A DNA stretch of 64,000 bases from Vulcaniibacterium thermophilum (lineage in GTDB: Bacteria; Pseudomonadota; Gammaproteobacteria; Xanthomonadales; Xanthomonadaceae). The position numbers were made by a program, and so were the translations under genes. The notes beneath the pieces were generated by a model. It was not told the DNA's origin and made no database searches. It saw nothing but the letters and a program-made list of their open reading frames with translations. Below are positions 31,290 through 39,994 of the stretch, one piece after another. The first letter of the stretch is position 1, and each line of letters begins with the position of its first letter. The stretch covers positions 1 to 64,000 of the forward strand of contig NZ_VOHJ01000003.1 in the NCBI RefSeq assembly GCF_007923255.1, in the 5' to 3' direction.

Positions 31290-32290
31290 TGCGCGTGCTC
31301 CTGCGGCAGCGAGCGGCCGCCGCGCCAGAGCCACAGCAGGATCGCCAGCCACAGCGCGCCGCCGACGGCGTACTTCACCGGCGCCGGCATCCATGCGATC
31401 GACGACCAGAACGCCTCCACGAACGCGGCGAACACCAGCAGCGCCAGCACGCCCGCCGACAGCCGGGCGCCGGTCCAGCCGGCGTCGATCAGCGCATCGG
31501 CGCGGCGGCGGCGGCCGGGCGCCACCAGCGCCAGCCCCAGCCGCAGACCGGCGCCGCCGGCGATCACCACCGCGGTCAGCTCCGGCGCCGAATGGCCGGC
31601 GACGAAACGCCAGAACGGATCGCCGTGGCCGACCGCCTGCAGATGGCCCGCCACGCCGCCGATCGACACGCCGTTGAACAGCAGCACGAACACCGTGCCC
31701 ACCATCGCCAGCAGGCCGCTGGCGAAGGTGCGGAAGCCGATCGAGACGTTGTTCCAGATGTAGTAGCCGAACATCGCCAGATCGCTGCCGCTGTCGCGGC
31801 CCAGGCGCTCGGTTTCGGTCGGGTCGTACATCGCCTCGAACTGCGCCAGTTGCACCGGGTCGAACAGCGCGGCCGACAGTTCCGGGCGCCACTGGATGGC
31901 GAGGAAGATCGCGATCAGCGGCAGCCAGAACAGCGCCGCCGCGGCCCACATGCAACCGGCCTCGCGCCGCACCAGCCGCGGGAACCCGGCCAGCAGGAAC
32001 ACCGCGGCGCGGCGCCAGCGCGTGGGCGGCGCGCGGTAGAGCACGGCGTGGCCCTGCTGCATCAGCGCCTGCAGGCGTTCGGTCACCGCCGGGCTGTAGC
32101 CGCGCCGGCGCGCCAGCGCGAGCTGCTGGCACAGGCGCCGGTAGCGTTCGGGCACCTCCTCGTCGGCGAGGCCATGCCAGTTGCGGCGCTCGCGCCGCGC
32201 GCGGCGCGCATCGTCGCCGCGCGCGGCCAGCCACGCCTCGAACGCGTCCCACTCGGCCTGATGGCGGGCGACGAACTGCTCCTGCCTCAT
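31286..32290 (-). CDS. SpoIIM-family (stage II sporulation M-like) membrane protein
   Basis: A 334-residue protein with a soluble helical N-terminus (MRQEQFVARHQAEWDAFE) and four to five membrane helices toward the C-terminus, including the YYIWNNVSIGFRTFASGLL segment typical of the SpoIIM/DUF95 family. In non-sporulating bacteria these proteins occur with RDD and MoxR genes. Coupled by ATGA overlap to the RDD gene upstream. Confidence 0.87.
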   Translation of the reverse strand: MRQEQFVARHQAEWDAFEAWLAARGDDARRARRERRNWHGLADEEVPERYRRLCQQLALARRRGYSPAVTERLQALMQQGHAVLYRAPPTRWRRAAVFLLAGFPRLVRREAGCMWAAAALFWLPLIAIFLAIQWRPELSAALFDPVQLAQFEAMYDPTETERLGRDSGSDLAMFGYYIWNNVSIGFRTFASGLLAMVGTVFVLLFNGVSIGGVAGHLQAVGHGDPFWRFVAGHSAPELTAVVIAGGAGLRLGLALVAPGRRRRADALIDAGWTGARLSAGVLALLVFAAFVEAFWSSIAWMPAPVKYAVGGALWLAILLWLWRGGRSLPQEHAQ

Positions 32291-33012
32291 CGCCGCCCCA
32301 GCAGCCAGTGCGCGATCGCGTTCAACCGCTCCGCCGCCGCCGCGCCGCGCGCGCCCACCAGCGGCGCGGCCAGGTCGGCCAGTTCGGCCTGCCGCGCCGG
32401 CGTCAGCAGCGGCGCGCGCTCGGCGAAGGCGATCACCGCCGCCTGCTCGTGCGGCTGCAGCGCGGACGGCGGCGGCATCGGCACCGCCGGCACCAGCGGC
32501 GGTCGCGGCTGCGCGCGCATCTCGTGCACCACCAGCGTGCCGGCGACGATGTCGCCCAACCGCCGCTGCCACGGATCGGCCAGGCAGGCGACGAGCCCGG
32601 TGGCGTAGCCGAACGGCAGCATGTCCACGGTCCGCAGCAGATTGCGCGCGAACGCGGGCAGCCAGCCCACCGGCGCGCCGTTGGCGGCGATGACGCGCAG
32701 GCCGAGCGCGCGCTTGCCCGGCGTGCGGCCGCCGTCGAGCACCTCGAACAGCACCGGATACAGCCAGAACACCACGAACAGCGCGACCAGATACAGCCCC
32801 ATGCCGGTGGCGCCGGTCATGCCGAGCACGATCCCGAGCACCAGGATGGCCGCCATCCGCAGCGCGAAGTCGATCGCCCACGCCAGCGCGCGCGGCACCG
32901 GCCCGGCCGCGGGCAGCCGCAGCGCCACGCCTTCGGGCGTGATCACCTCGCGGAACGTGTCCAGCCCCGCCCGCTCGTCCACGCTCGTGCCGCGCCCCCT
33001 TTCGCCGCTCAT
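32287..33012 (-). CDS. RDD-family membrane protein
   Basis: A 241-residue membrane protein with the RDD domain (helices around RALAWAIDFALRMAAILVL and TGMGLYLVALFVVFWLYPVLFEV; GRTPGKRALGLRV motif). First gene of the seven-gene operon running to 25874. Function unknown. Confidence 0.85.
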   Translation of the reverse strand: MSGERGRGTSVDERAGLDTFREVITPEGVALRLPAAGPVPRALAWAIDFALRMAAILVLGIVLGMTGATGMGLYLVALFVVFWLYPVLFEVLDGGRTPGKRALGLRVIAANGAPVGWLPAFARNLLRTVDMLPFGYATGLVACLADPWQRRLGDIVAGTLVVHEMRAQPRPPLVPAVPMPPPSALQPHEQAAVIAFAERAPLLTPARQAELADLAAPLVGARGAAAAERLNAIAHWLLGRR

Positions 33013-33042
33013 CCGGGCCCTCCCTGTCGCCCGCGCGCGGGG

Positions 33043-33582
33043 TCAGCCGCGCATCGCCAGATATTCGTCCTTCAGGCGGACGTAGTGCTGCGCACTGTAA
33101 TGCAGTTGTTCGATCTCGCGCTCGTTCAGCCTGCGCACGAAACGCGCCGGGTTGCCCAGCCACAGTTCGGCCTCGCCGACCGTCTTGCCGGGGCTGACCA
33201 CCGCGCCGGCGCCGACGAAGCCGTAGCGTTCCACGCGCGCGCCGTCGAGCACGGTCGCGCCCATGCCGATCAGGCAGAAGTCGCCGATCGTGCAGGCGTG
33301 CACGATCGCGCCGTGGCCGATGGTGACGTCGCTGCCGATCACGGTCGGAAACCCGCCCGGGCGGGTGAACGGGCCGTCGTGGGTGACGTGGATGACGGTG
33401 CCGTCCTGCACGTTGGTGCGCGCGCCGATGCGGATGAAGTTGACGTCGCCGCGGATCACGCAGCCGGGCCAGACCGAGACGTCGTCGCCGAGCTCGACGT
33501 CGCCGATCACGCTGGCGGCGGGGTCCACATAGACGCGCGCGCCGAGGCGCGGCAGGCGGTCGCGGAAGGGGCGCAGGTTCAT
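33043..33582 (-). CDS. Gamma-class carbonic anhydrase-like hexapeptide protein
   Basis: A 179-residue left-handed beta-helix protein with hexapeptide repeats. Candidate zinc ligands His65, His90 and His95 (VIHVTHDG; IGHGAIVHAC) fit the YrdA/CaiE gamma-carbonic anhydrase-like family. It may interconvert CO2 and bicarbonate or simply bind metal. It is divergent from the aldehyde dehydrogenase. Confidence 0.88.
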   Translation of the reverse strand: MNLRPFRDRLPRLGARVYVDPAASVIGDVELGDDVSVWPGCVIRGDVNFIRIGARTNVQDGTVIHVTHDGPFTRPGGFPTVIGSDVTIGHGAIVHACTIGDFCLIGMGATVLDGARVERYGFVGAGAVVSPGKTVGEAELWLGNPARFVRRLNEREIEQLHYSAQHYVRLKDEYLAMRG

Positions 33583-33685
33583 CGCGCGATTCTAGACGCC
33601 CGGACGGTGCGACCGAAGCCGGCACGCCGCCCACGCCGGGCCGCGCGTCGTTGTGGCGGCCGGGTCCGGCGGGCACACTGCCGGC

Positions 33686-35113
33686 ATGAGCGCTGCCGCC
33701 GACACCCCGATCGCCGAGCTCGAGCCCACCCGCGCGCGCCTGCGTGCGGCATGGCAGGCGCGCAAGCCCGACTACGCGCAGCGCCGCGCCGACCTGCAAC
33801 GCCTGCGCGCCGCGTTCGCCGCGCGCGTCGATGCGATGGATGCGGCGATCCGCGCCGACTTCGGCCACCGCTCCGCGCACGAGAACCTGATTTCCGAGGC
33901 GATGGTGACGCTGGCCGAGATCGACCACGCGCTCGCGCGCCTGAAGCGCTGGATGCGGCCGCGCCGCGCGCCGGTGGGCTGGCGCTTCTGGCCGGCGCGC
34001 GCGCACGTGCGTCCGGAGCCGGTCGGCGTGGTCGGCATCGTCTCGCCGTGGAACTACCCGGTGAACCTCGCGCTGGTGCCGCTGGTCTCCGCGATCGCCG
34101 CCGGCAACCACGTCTATCTCAAGCCGTCCGAACACACGCCGCACACCAGCGCGTTCCTGCGCGCGCTGCTGGCCGAGGTGTTCCCCGCCGACCGGGTGGC
34201 GGTGGCGCTCGGCGGGCCGGAGCTCGGCGCGGCGTTCGTGAGCCTGCGCTTCGACCATCTGCTGTTCACCGGTTCCACCGCGGTCGGCCGCAAGGTGATG
34301 GCCGCGGCCGCGCCGAACCTCACGCCGGTGACGCTGGAACTCGGCGGCAAGGCGCCGGCGCTGGTGTGTCCGTCGTTTCCGCTCGGACGCGCCGCCGCGC
34401 GCATCGCCAACGGCAAGTGGTTCAACGCCGGACAGACCTGCATCGGCGTGGACTACGCGCTGGTCGACGCGCCCCGGCGCGACGCGTTCGTGCAGGCGCT
34501 GGTCGAGGAACTGCGCCTGCGCTACCCCGACTTCCCCGCCTCGCCCGATTACACCCGCATCATCAACGACGCCCAGTACGCGCGTCTGAGCGGCTGGCTG
34601 GACGAGGCCCGCGCGAAAGGCGCCACCGTCGTCGCGCCGTTCGCCGATGCGCTCGATCCGCAGCGCGCGCGCCGCGAGCGGCTGTTCGCGCCGGTGCTGG
34701 TGCTCGACCCGCCTGAGGACTGCGCGCTGATGCAGCAGGAAATCTTCGGACCGATCCTGCCGGTGCTGGGCTACCGCACGCTCGACGAGGCGCTGGCGCG
34801 GATCGACGCGCTCGACCGTCCGCTGGCGCTCTACCCGTTCTCCAACGACGAGGGCGAGATCGCGCGCATCCTCGACGCCACCCTCGCCGGCGGCGTGACG
34901 GTCAACGACACCCTCGTGCATTTCGGCGTGCACGCCCTGCCGTTCGGCGGCATCGGCCCGAGCGGGCTCGGCGCGATCCACGGCAAGGCCGGCTTCGACA
35001 CCTTCAGCAAGCTGCTGCCGGTGTTCCGCCAGCGCGCCTTCGCCGCCACCGATTTCCTCAAGCCGCCGTACCGCGGGCGCATCGACGCGCTGGTGCGCTG
35101 GCTGGCCAAGTGA
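33686..35113 (+). CDS. Coniferyl-aldehyde dehydrogenase-like aldehyde dehydrogenase
   Basis: A 475-residue NAD(P)-dependent aldehyde dehydrogenase. The motifs ELGGKAP and the catalytic-Cys segment FNAGQTCIGVDY (near residue 250) are present, with the C-terminal VNDTLVHFGVHALPFGGIGPSG block typical of the coniferyl/long-chain fatty aldehyde group. It oxidises aldehydes to acids; the substrate cannot be fixed from sequence. The ATG at 33686 is preferred over 33653. Confidence 0.9.
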   Translation: MSAAADTPIAELEPTRARLRAAWQARKPDYAQRRADLQRLRAAFAARVDAMDAAIRADFGHRSAHENLISEAMVTLAEIDHALARLKRWMRPRRAPVGWRFWPARAHVRPEPVGVVGIVSPWNYPVNLALVPLVSAIAAGNHVYLKPSEHTPHTSAFLRALLAEVFPADRVAVALGGPELGAAFVSLRFDHLLFTGSTAVGRKVMAAAAPNLTPVTLELGGKAPALVCPSFPLGRAAARIANGKWFNAGQTCIGVDYALVDAPRRDAFVQALVEELRLRYPDFPASPDYTRIINDAQYARLSGWLDEARAKGATVVAPFADALDPQRARRERLFAPVLVLDPPEDCALMQQEIFGPILPVLGYRTLDEALARIDALDRPLALYPFSNDEGEIARILDATLAGGVTVNDTLVHFGVHALPFGGIGPSGLGAIHGKAGFDTFSKLLPVFRQRAFAATDFLKPPYRGRIDALVRWLAK

Positions 35114-35126
35114 GCCGCATTCCCGG

Positions 35127-35906
35127 ATGAAGATCGCAAGCTGGAACGTCAACTCGCTCAACATGCGCCTGCCGCACCTGGAGCAGTGGCTGCGCGAGGC
35201 GCACCCCGACATCGTCGGCCTGCAGGAGACCAAGCTCGAGGACGCGCGCTTTCCCGACGCGGTGCTGGCCGGCTATGGCTACCGCAGCGTGTTCCACGGC
35301 CAGAAGACCTACAACGGCGTGGCGATCCTCGCGCGCGAGCGGCAGATCGAGGACGTGCAATGCGGCATCCCCGGCTTCGAGGACGCGCAGGCGCGCGCGA
35401 TCGCGGCGACGGTGGCCGGCGTGCGCATCGTCAATCTGTACGTGGTCAACGGCCAGGCGGTCGGCAGCGAGAAATACGACTACAAGCTGCGCTGGCTCGA
35501 CGCCGTGCACGGCTGGCTCGCCGACGAGCTGAAGGCGCATCCGCGGCTGCTGGCGATGGGCGACTTCAACATCGCGCCCGACGACCGCGACGTGCACGAC
35601 CCCAACGTCTGGCACGACGACCACATCCTGTCCTCCAGCGGCGAACGCGCCGCGCTGCGGCGTCTGCTCGCGCTCGGCCTGCACGATGCCTTCCGCCTGC
35701 GCAGCGACGAGGCCGGCGTGTTCTCGTGGTGGGACTACCGCCAGGGCGCGTTCCGTCGCAATCACGGCCTGCGCATCGACCTCACCCTGGTGTCGGACGC
35801 GCTGAAACCCTACGTGCGCGACGCCGGCATCGACCGCACCCCGCGCACCTGGGAGCGCCCCAGCGACCACGCCCCGGCGTGGGTGGAGCTGGCCGGGCTG
35901 CCCTGA
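35127..35906 (+). CDS. xthA: Exodeoxyribonuclease III
   Basis: A 259-residue AP endonuclease/3'-5' exonuclease. Motifs: WNVNSLNMRLPHL, LQETKLED (catalytic Glu), GDFNIAPDDRDVHDP, and the C-terminal SDHAPAWVEL. Repairs abasic sites and 3' blocked ends. Follows the aldehyde dehydrogenase by 13 bp. Confidence 0.96.
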   Translation: MKIASWNVNSLNMRLPHLEQWLREAHPDIVGLQETKLEDARFPDAVLAGYGYRSVFHGQKTYNGVAILARERQIEDVQCGIPGFEDAQARAIAATVAGVRIVNLYVVNGQAVGSEKYDYKLRWLDAVHGWLADELKAHPRLLAMGDFNIAPDDRDVHDPNVWHDDHILSSSGERAALRRLLALGLHDAFRLRSDEAGVFSWWDYRQGAFRRNHGLRIDLTLVSDALKPYVRDAGIDRTPRTWERPSDHAPAWVELAGLP

Positions 35907-35933
35907 GGCACCCCGAATCCCGCACGCAAACAA

Positions 35934-35957
35934 AAAGCCCGGCCGAAGCCGGGCTTT
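35934..35957. terminator. Bidirectional Rho-independent terminator
   Basis: A perfect 10-bp stem (AAAGCCCGGC / GCCGGGCTTT) with a CGAA loop, A-tract on one side and T-tract on the other, lies between the convergent xthA and GlsB-like genes. Confidence 0.9.
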
Positions 35958-35978
35958 GCGGCGAAACGCGCGCCTCGC

Positions 35979-36245
35979 TCAGCGCACGCGTCCGCGGCGG
36001 AACAGGTTCACGATGGCCAGCAGGATGATCGCGCCGATCAGCGACACCACGAAGCTCATCACGCTGAAGCCCTCGTTGATCGAACCGGTGCCGAGCAGCG
36101 GACCGACCAGCCAACCGCCGATGAAGGCGCCGATGATGCCGACCACGATGTTCAGCAGGATGCCCTGCTGCGCGTCGGTCTTCATGATCAGACTGGCCAG
36201 CCAGCCGACGATGCCGCCCACGATCAACCAGATGATGATGTTCAT
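35979..36245 (-). CDS. GlsB/YeaQ/YmgE-family stress membrane protein
   Basis: An 88-residue protein with three membrane helices and the Gly-rich pattern of the transglycosylase-associated (GlsB/YeaQ/YmgE) family: IIIWLIVGGIVGWLASLIM, NIVVGIIGAFIGGWLVGPLL, MSFVVSLIGAIILLAIVNLF. Linked to general stress in other bacteria. A clean AGGAGAG RBS precedes the ATG. Confidence 0.9.
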   Translation of the reverse strand: MNIIIWLIVGGIVGWLASLIMKTDAQQGILLNIVVGIIGAFIGGWLVGPLLGTGSINEGFSVMSFVVSLIGAIILLAIVNLFRRGRVR

Positions 36246-36380
36246 ACCGACTCTCCTCTGCCTCTATGGGGGAACGCGTCCCCGTTCTGGGGGCAGGCGC
36301 AGTCTCCCTACGGCATCGTGAGCGTCGCGTCAGAGGTCGTCCGTGCGCCGACGACCGGGCCGTGCGCGGTCGCGGCCGGT

Positions 36381-37751
36381 TCAGCTTCCGCTTTCGCGGC
36401 GCAGCAACGCTTCCAGCGCCGCGCGCGGGAGCTTGCCGGTCTCGTTGCGCGGCAAGGCGTCGACGCGCCGGAGCGGGCGCGGCAGGAACACCGGGTCGAT
36501 GGCGCGCCTCAACGCGGCGAGGATGTCGGCTTCACCCAGGCTCGGCGCGACCACCAGCGCGACGATGCGCGACACGCCGGCGTGGCCGGCGTCGGACTGG
36601 AACACGACGCCGTCCTCGACGCCCGGAATCGCCAGCAGACGGCGGGTGAGATCGCCGAGCGAGGCGCGCTTGCCGGCGATCTCCAGCAGATCGGCGTTGC
36701 GGCCGCGCAGCTCGAAGCGCCCGTCCGGCAGCAGTTCGACCAGATCGGCGAGCGCCACCGGCTCGGCCAGATGCGGCGCGTGCACCGCGGTGCCGTCCGG
36801 CTGCGGCGCAAGACGCACGCCCGGCAGCGGCGTCCACGCGCTTTCGCGGGCGGTGCGGCGCGCGGCGAGGATGCAGGTCTCGGTGGCGCCGTACATCTCG
36901 CGCACCTCGCAGCCGAAGCGGGCTTCGGCCTCGGCGGCGAGTTCGGGCGACAGCGGCGCGGTCGCCGAGACGATGCCGGCCAGCGGCGGCAGCGCGATCG
37001 CGGCGGCGACCAGCGCGCGCAGGTGCACCGGCGTGGTCACCAGCAACGCCGGGCGCCAGGCCTCGCGCAGCGCGCGCGCGACGTCGTCGGGGAAGAACGG
37101 CCGCGCGGCGTGCACGGCCACCGGCGCCAGCACCGGCAGCAGCACCGACATCTCCATGCCGTACATGTGCTGAGGCGGCACGGTGGCGACCACCGGGGTG
37201 ATCGCGCCGGGATGCAGCAGGTCGGCGAGCGCGGCTACGTTCTGCGCCGTGCTGCGCGCGAAACTGCCCCAGCGCTTGGGGTTGGCCTTCGGCTGGCCGG
37301 TGCTGCCGGAGGTGAAGCCGATCGCCGCCAGCGCGTCCGGATCGACCTCGAGCGCCGCCCCGTCGCGCATCGGCAGCGGATCGGGCAGGCGCAGGTAGCG
37401 CGGCGGTTCCGGCGCCAGCGCCTGGTCGCCGAGGCAGTAGCTGTCCGGATGCTGGGCCAGCACCTCGTCGATCGCCTGCGGCGCGCGCGAGGGCGGCAGC
37501 AGCGTGACCTGGCCGCGCACCGCGGCGGCGCAGAAGGCGACCAGGAAGCGGTAGCGGTCCTCGCACAGGTTGACCACGCCGCGGGCGTTCGGCAGGCGCT
37601 CGGCGAGCGCGCGCACGTGGGCGGCGAAGGCGGCGGCGGCGACCGCGCCGGTGCCGTCGAACGCCACCGCGCGCTCGGGCGTGCCGGGCAGCAGGGCGAG
37701 CCGCGCCGGCGCGACCGGCGCGTGCAGCGGTGATCCAATGACGGCCGACAT
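36381..37751 (-). CDS. AMP-forming ligase, XanL-like (aryl polyene/xanthomonadin type)
   Basis: A 456-residue ANL-family ligase, shorter than typical acyl-CoA ligases. P-loop FTSGSTGQPK, YGATET, GRNADLLEIAGKR and a C-terminal NETGKLPR lysine region are intact. It is divergent from a phosphopantetheinyl transferase. Xanthomonadin/aryl polyene clusters of Xanthomonadales contain a short AMP-ligase that loads 4-hydroxybenzoate on an acyl carrier protein, plus such a transferase. The other cluster genes are not visible here, so the role is inference. The start at 37751 (MSAVIGSPLHAP) is preferred to 37769. Confidence 0.7.
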   Translation of the reverse strand: MSAVIGSPLHAPVAPARLALLPGTPERAVAFDGTGAVAAAAFAAHVRALAERLPNARGVVNLCEDRYRFLVAFCAAAVRGQVTLLPPSRAPQAIDEVLAQHPDSYCLGDQALAPEPPRYLRLPDPLPMRDGAALEVDPDALAAIGFTSGSTGQPKANPKRWGSFARSTAQNVAALADLLHPGAITPVVATVPPQHMYGMEMSVLLPVLAPVAVHAARPFFPDDVARALREAWRPALLVTTPVHLRALVAAAIALPPLAGIVSATAPLSPELAAEAEARFGCEVREMYGATETCILAARRTARESAWTPLPGVRLAPQPDGTAVHAPHLAEPVALADLVELLPDGRFELRGRNADLLEIAGKRASLGDLTRRLLAIPGVEDGVVFQSDAGHAGVSRIVALVVAPSLGEADILAALRRAIDPVFLPRPLRRVDALPRNETGKLPRAALEALLRRESGS

Positions 37752-37835
37752 GTCCCTCGTTTCTCCCACCCAAGCGCGACCGCGTCCCCGCCGCTAGCTT
37801 ACGCTGGCGCGCCCGTTTCCCGCCAAGCCGGTCAC

Positions 37836-38420
37836 ATGAATGCGTCGGGCTTCCATCGCGCCCCGGTCCGCTGGGCCTGGCGACCGCACCGTCCGCAGCG
37901 GCGCGCCGAGGACGAGGCGCGGCCGTGGCTGGCGGCCGCGGTCGGGGTGGCGCCGGAGGCGCTGGCGCTGGCCCGCGATGCGCGCAACCGGCCGTGCCTG
38001 CAGGGCGCGCAGGCGCGGTTCGACTGCAACTGGAGCCACAGCGGCGAGCACCTGCTGCTGGCGCTGGGCGAAGGCGTGCGCGTGGGCGCCGACGTCGAGC
38101 GCGTGCGCGAACGGCCGCGCGCGCTCGCGCTCGCCGAGCGCTATTTCGGCGCCGACGAGGCGGCCTGGCTGCGCGCGCAGCCGGAAGCGGCGCGGCCGCT
38201 CGCGTTCGCGCGGCTGTGGTGCCTGAAGGAAGCGGTGCTGAAGGCGCACGGCCACGGCCTGGCGTTCGGGCTGGACCGGGTCGCGTTCGCGCTCGACCCT
38301 TCGCCTGCGATCGTCCGGCTCGATCCCGCGCTCGGCGAGGCCGGCGACTGGCGGGTGCGGCTGATCGACGCCCCGCCCGGCTACGCGGCGGCGCTCGCCT
38401 GGCGCCGCCGCGAAGGCTGA
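37836..38420 (+). CDS. 4'-phosphopantetheinyl transferase (Sfp/HetI type)
   Basis: A 194-residue enzyme that activates acyl carrier proteins by adding phosphopantetheine from CoA. The magnesium-binding motif VGADVE and the [15 protein letters not shown] motif are present, with NWSHS upstream as in Sfp-type enzymes. About 85 bp from the divergent AMP-ligase start. Confidence 0.9.
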   Translation: MNASGFHRAPVRWAWRPHRPQRRAEDEARPWLAAAVGVAPEALALARDARNRPCLQGAQARFDCNWSHSGEHLLLALGEGVRVGADVERVRERPRALALAERYFGADEAAWLRAQPEAARPLAFARLWCLKEAVLKAHGHGLAFGLDRVAFALDPSPAIVRLDPALGEAGDWRVRLIDAPPGYAAALAWRRREG

Positions 38421-38469
38421 GCGGCGCGAATACGGCGACAATGCGCGCCCGCCCGACCGCCGCCCCGCC

Positions 38470-39132
38470 GTGACCGCCCTGCCGCCCACCGCCCGCCCGA
38501 CGCTCGAATCCGGCCTGGCCACGCTCGGGCTCGAGGCCGCGCTGGCCGACCCGCTGCTGGCCTACCTCGAACTGCTGGCGCGCTGGAACCGCACCTACAA
38601 CCTCACCGCGGTGCGCGATCCGCAGGAGATGGTGGTGCGCCACCTGCTGGATTCGCTGGCGATGCTTCCGCACGTGGAGCTGCTTGCCGCGCGCGGCGGC
38701 CGGCTGGCCGATCTCGGCACCGGCCCCGGCCTGCCCGGCATCCCGCTGGCGATCGCCAGGCCGGGCCTGCGGGTCAGCCTGGTCGAGAGCAACGGCAAGA
38801 AGGCGCGCTTCATGCGCGAGGCGCTGCGCACGCTGCGGCTGGCCAACGCCGAGGTGCAGGAGCGCCGCATCGAGGCCGCCGGCCCCGCCGGTGCGTTCGA
38901 TGCGATCACCGCGCGCGCGCTGGCCACGCTGCCGGAGATCCTCGCGCTCGGCGCGCATCTGCTGAAGCCCGACGGCGTGCTGCTGGCGATGAAGGGCGTC
39001 TACCCGGAGGACGAGATCGCCGCGCTGCCGGCGCCGTGGCGCGTGCTCGAGGCGCACCGGCTGCACGTGCCCGGCCTTGCGGCCGAACGGCATCTGCTGG
39101 TCGTGGGACGGCGCGACGGGGCCACGGCATAA
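38470..39132 (+). CDS. rsmG: 16S rRNA (guanine-N7)-methyltransferase RsmG
   Basis: A 220-residue SAM methyltransferase modifying G527 of 16S rRNA. Motif [17 protein letters not shown] and the N-terminal [31 protein letters not shown] are diagnostic. GTG start at 38470. Followed by parA, the classical rsmG-parA-parB order often found near oriC. Confidence 0.96.
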   Translation: MTALPPTARPTLESGLATLGLEAALADPLLAYLELLARWNRTYNLTAVRDPQEMVVRHLLDSLAMLPHVELLAARGGRLADLGTGPGLPGIPLAIARPGLRVSLVESNGKKARFMREALRTLRLANAEVQERRIEAAGPAGAFDAITARALATLPEILALGAHLLKPDGVLLAMKGVYPEDEIAALPAPWRVLEAHRLHVPGLAAERHLLVVGRRDGATA

Positions 39133-39184
39133 TCGGCGACCCGCCGGACCTCCGCCGGCTCCGTCATCCAGCCCAGGGGCGCCC

Positions 39185-39994
39185 ATGGCCCGCATCATCG
39201 CCGTCGCCAACCAGAAAGGCGGGGTCGGCAAGACCACCACCGCGGTCAATCTGGCCGCCGGGCTCGCGCGCGCGCCCAAGCGCGTGCTGCTGATCGATCT
39301 CGACCCGCAGGGCAACGCGACCATGGGCTCCGGCGTGGACAAGCGCGAGCTGTCCGCCTCGATCACCGAGGTGCTGCTGGGCGAGGTGCCGATCGAGCAG
39401 GCGATCGTGCGCACGGCGGAGGACTTCGACCTGCTGCCGGGCAACATCGACCTCACCGCGGCCGAGATCCGGCTGATGAACGAGGACGGCCGCGAGCAGC
39501 GCCTGAAGCGCGCGCTCGGCGGCATCGCCGGACGCTACGACTTCGTGCTGATCGACTGCCCGCCGGCGCTGTCGCTGCTGACGCTGAACGCGCTCACCGC
39601 GGCCGATTCGGTGATCGTGCCGATGCAGTGCGAGTACTACGCGCTGGAGGGCCTGTCGGCGCTGATCGACACCATCGAGGCGATCCGCGGCCAGCTCAAT
39701 CCCGGGCTCGAGATCGAAGGCGTGCTGCGCACCATGTTCGACGTGCGCAACAACCTCGCCAACGCGGTGTCGGCCGAGCTGATCAACCATTTCGGCGAGC
39801 GCGTGTTCCGCACCATCATCCCGCGCAACGTGCGGCTGGCCGAGGCGCCCAGCCACGGCCAGAGCATCGTCGGCTACGACCGCGCCAGCCGCGGCGGCAT
39901 CGCCTACCTGGGTCTTGCCGGCGAAGTGATCCGCCGCCAGCGCGAGCGCGAACAGGCCGCGCCGGCGCGCGCCACCACGGAGAGCCCGGCATGA
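39185..39994 (+). CDS. parA: Chromosome partitioning ATPase ParA
   Basis: A 269-residue ParA/Soj protein with the deviant Walker A motif NQKGGVGKTTTAVNL, the LIDLDPQGNATMGSG block and DFVLIDCPPALSLLTLNAL. Nucleotide-switch partner of ParB in origin segregation. It ends in an ATGA overlap with parB. Confidence 0.97.
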   Translation: MARIIAVANQKGGVGKTTTAVNLAAGLARAPKRVLLIDLDPQGNATMGSGVDKRELSASITEVLLGEVPIEQAIVRTAEDFDLLPGNIDLTAAEIRLMNEDGREQRLKRALGGIAGRYDFVLIDCPPALSLLTLNALTAADSVIVPMQCEYYALEGLSALIDTIEAIRGQLNPGLEIEGVLRTMFDVRNNLANAVSAELINHFGERVFRTIIPRNVRLAEAPSHGQSIVGYDRASRGGIAYLGLAGEVIRRQREREQAAPARATTESPA

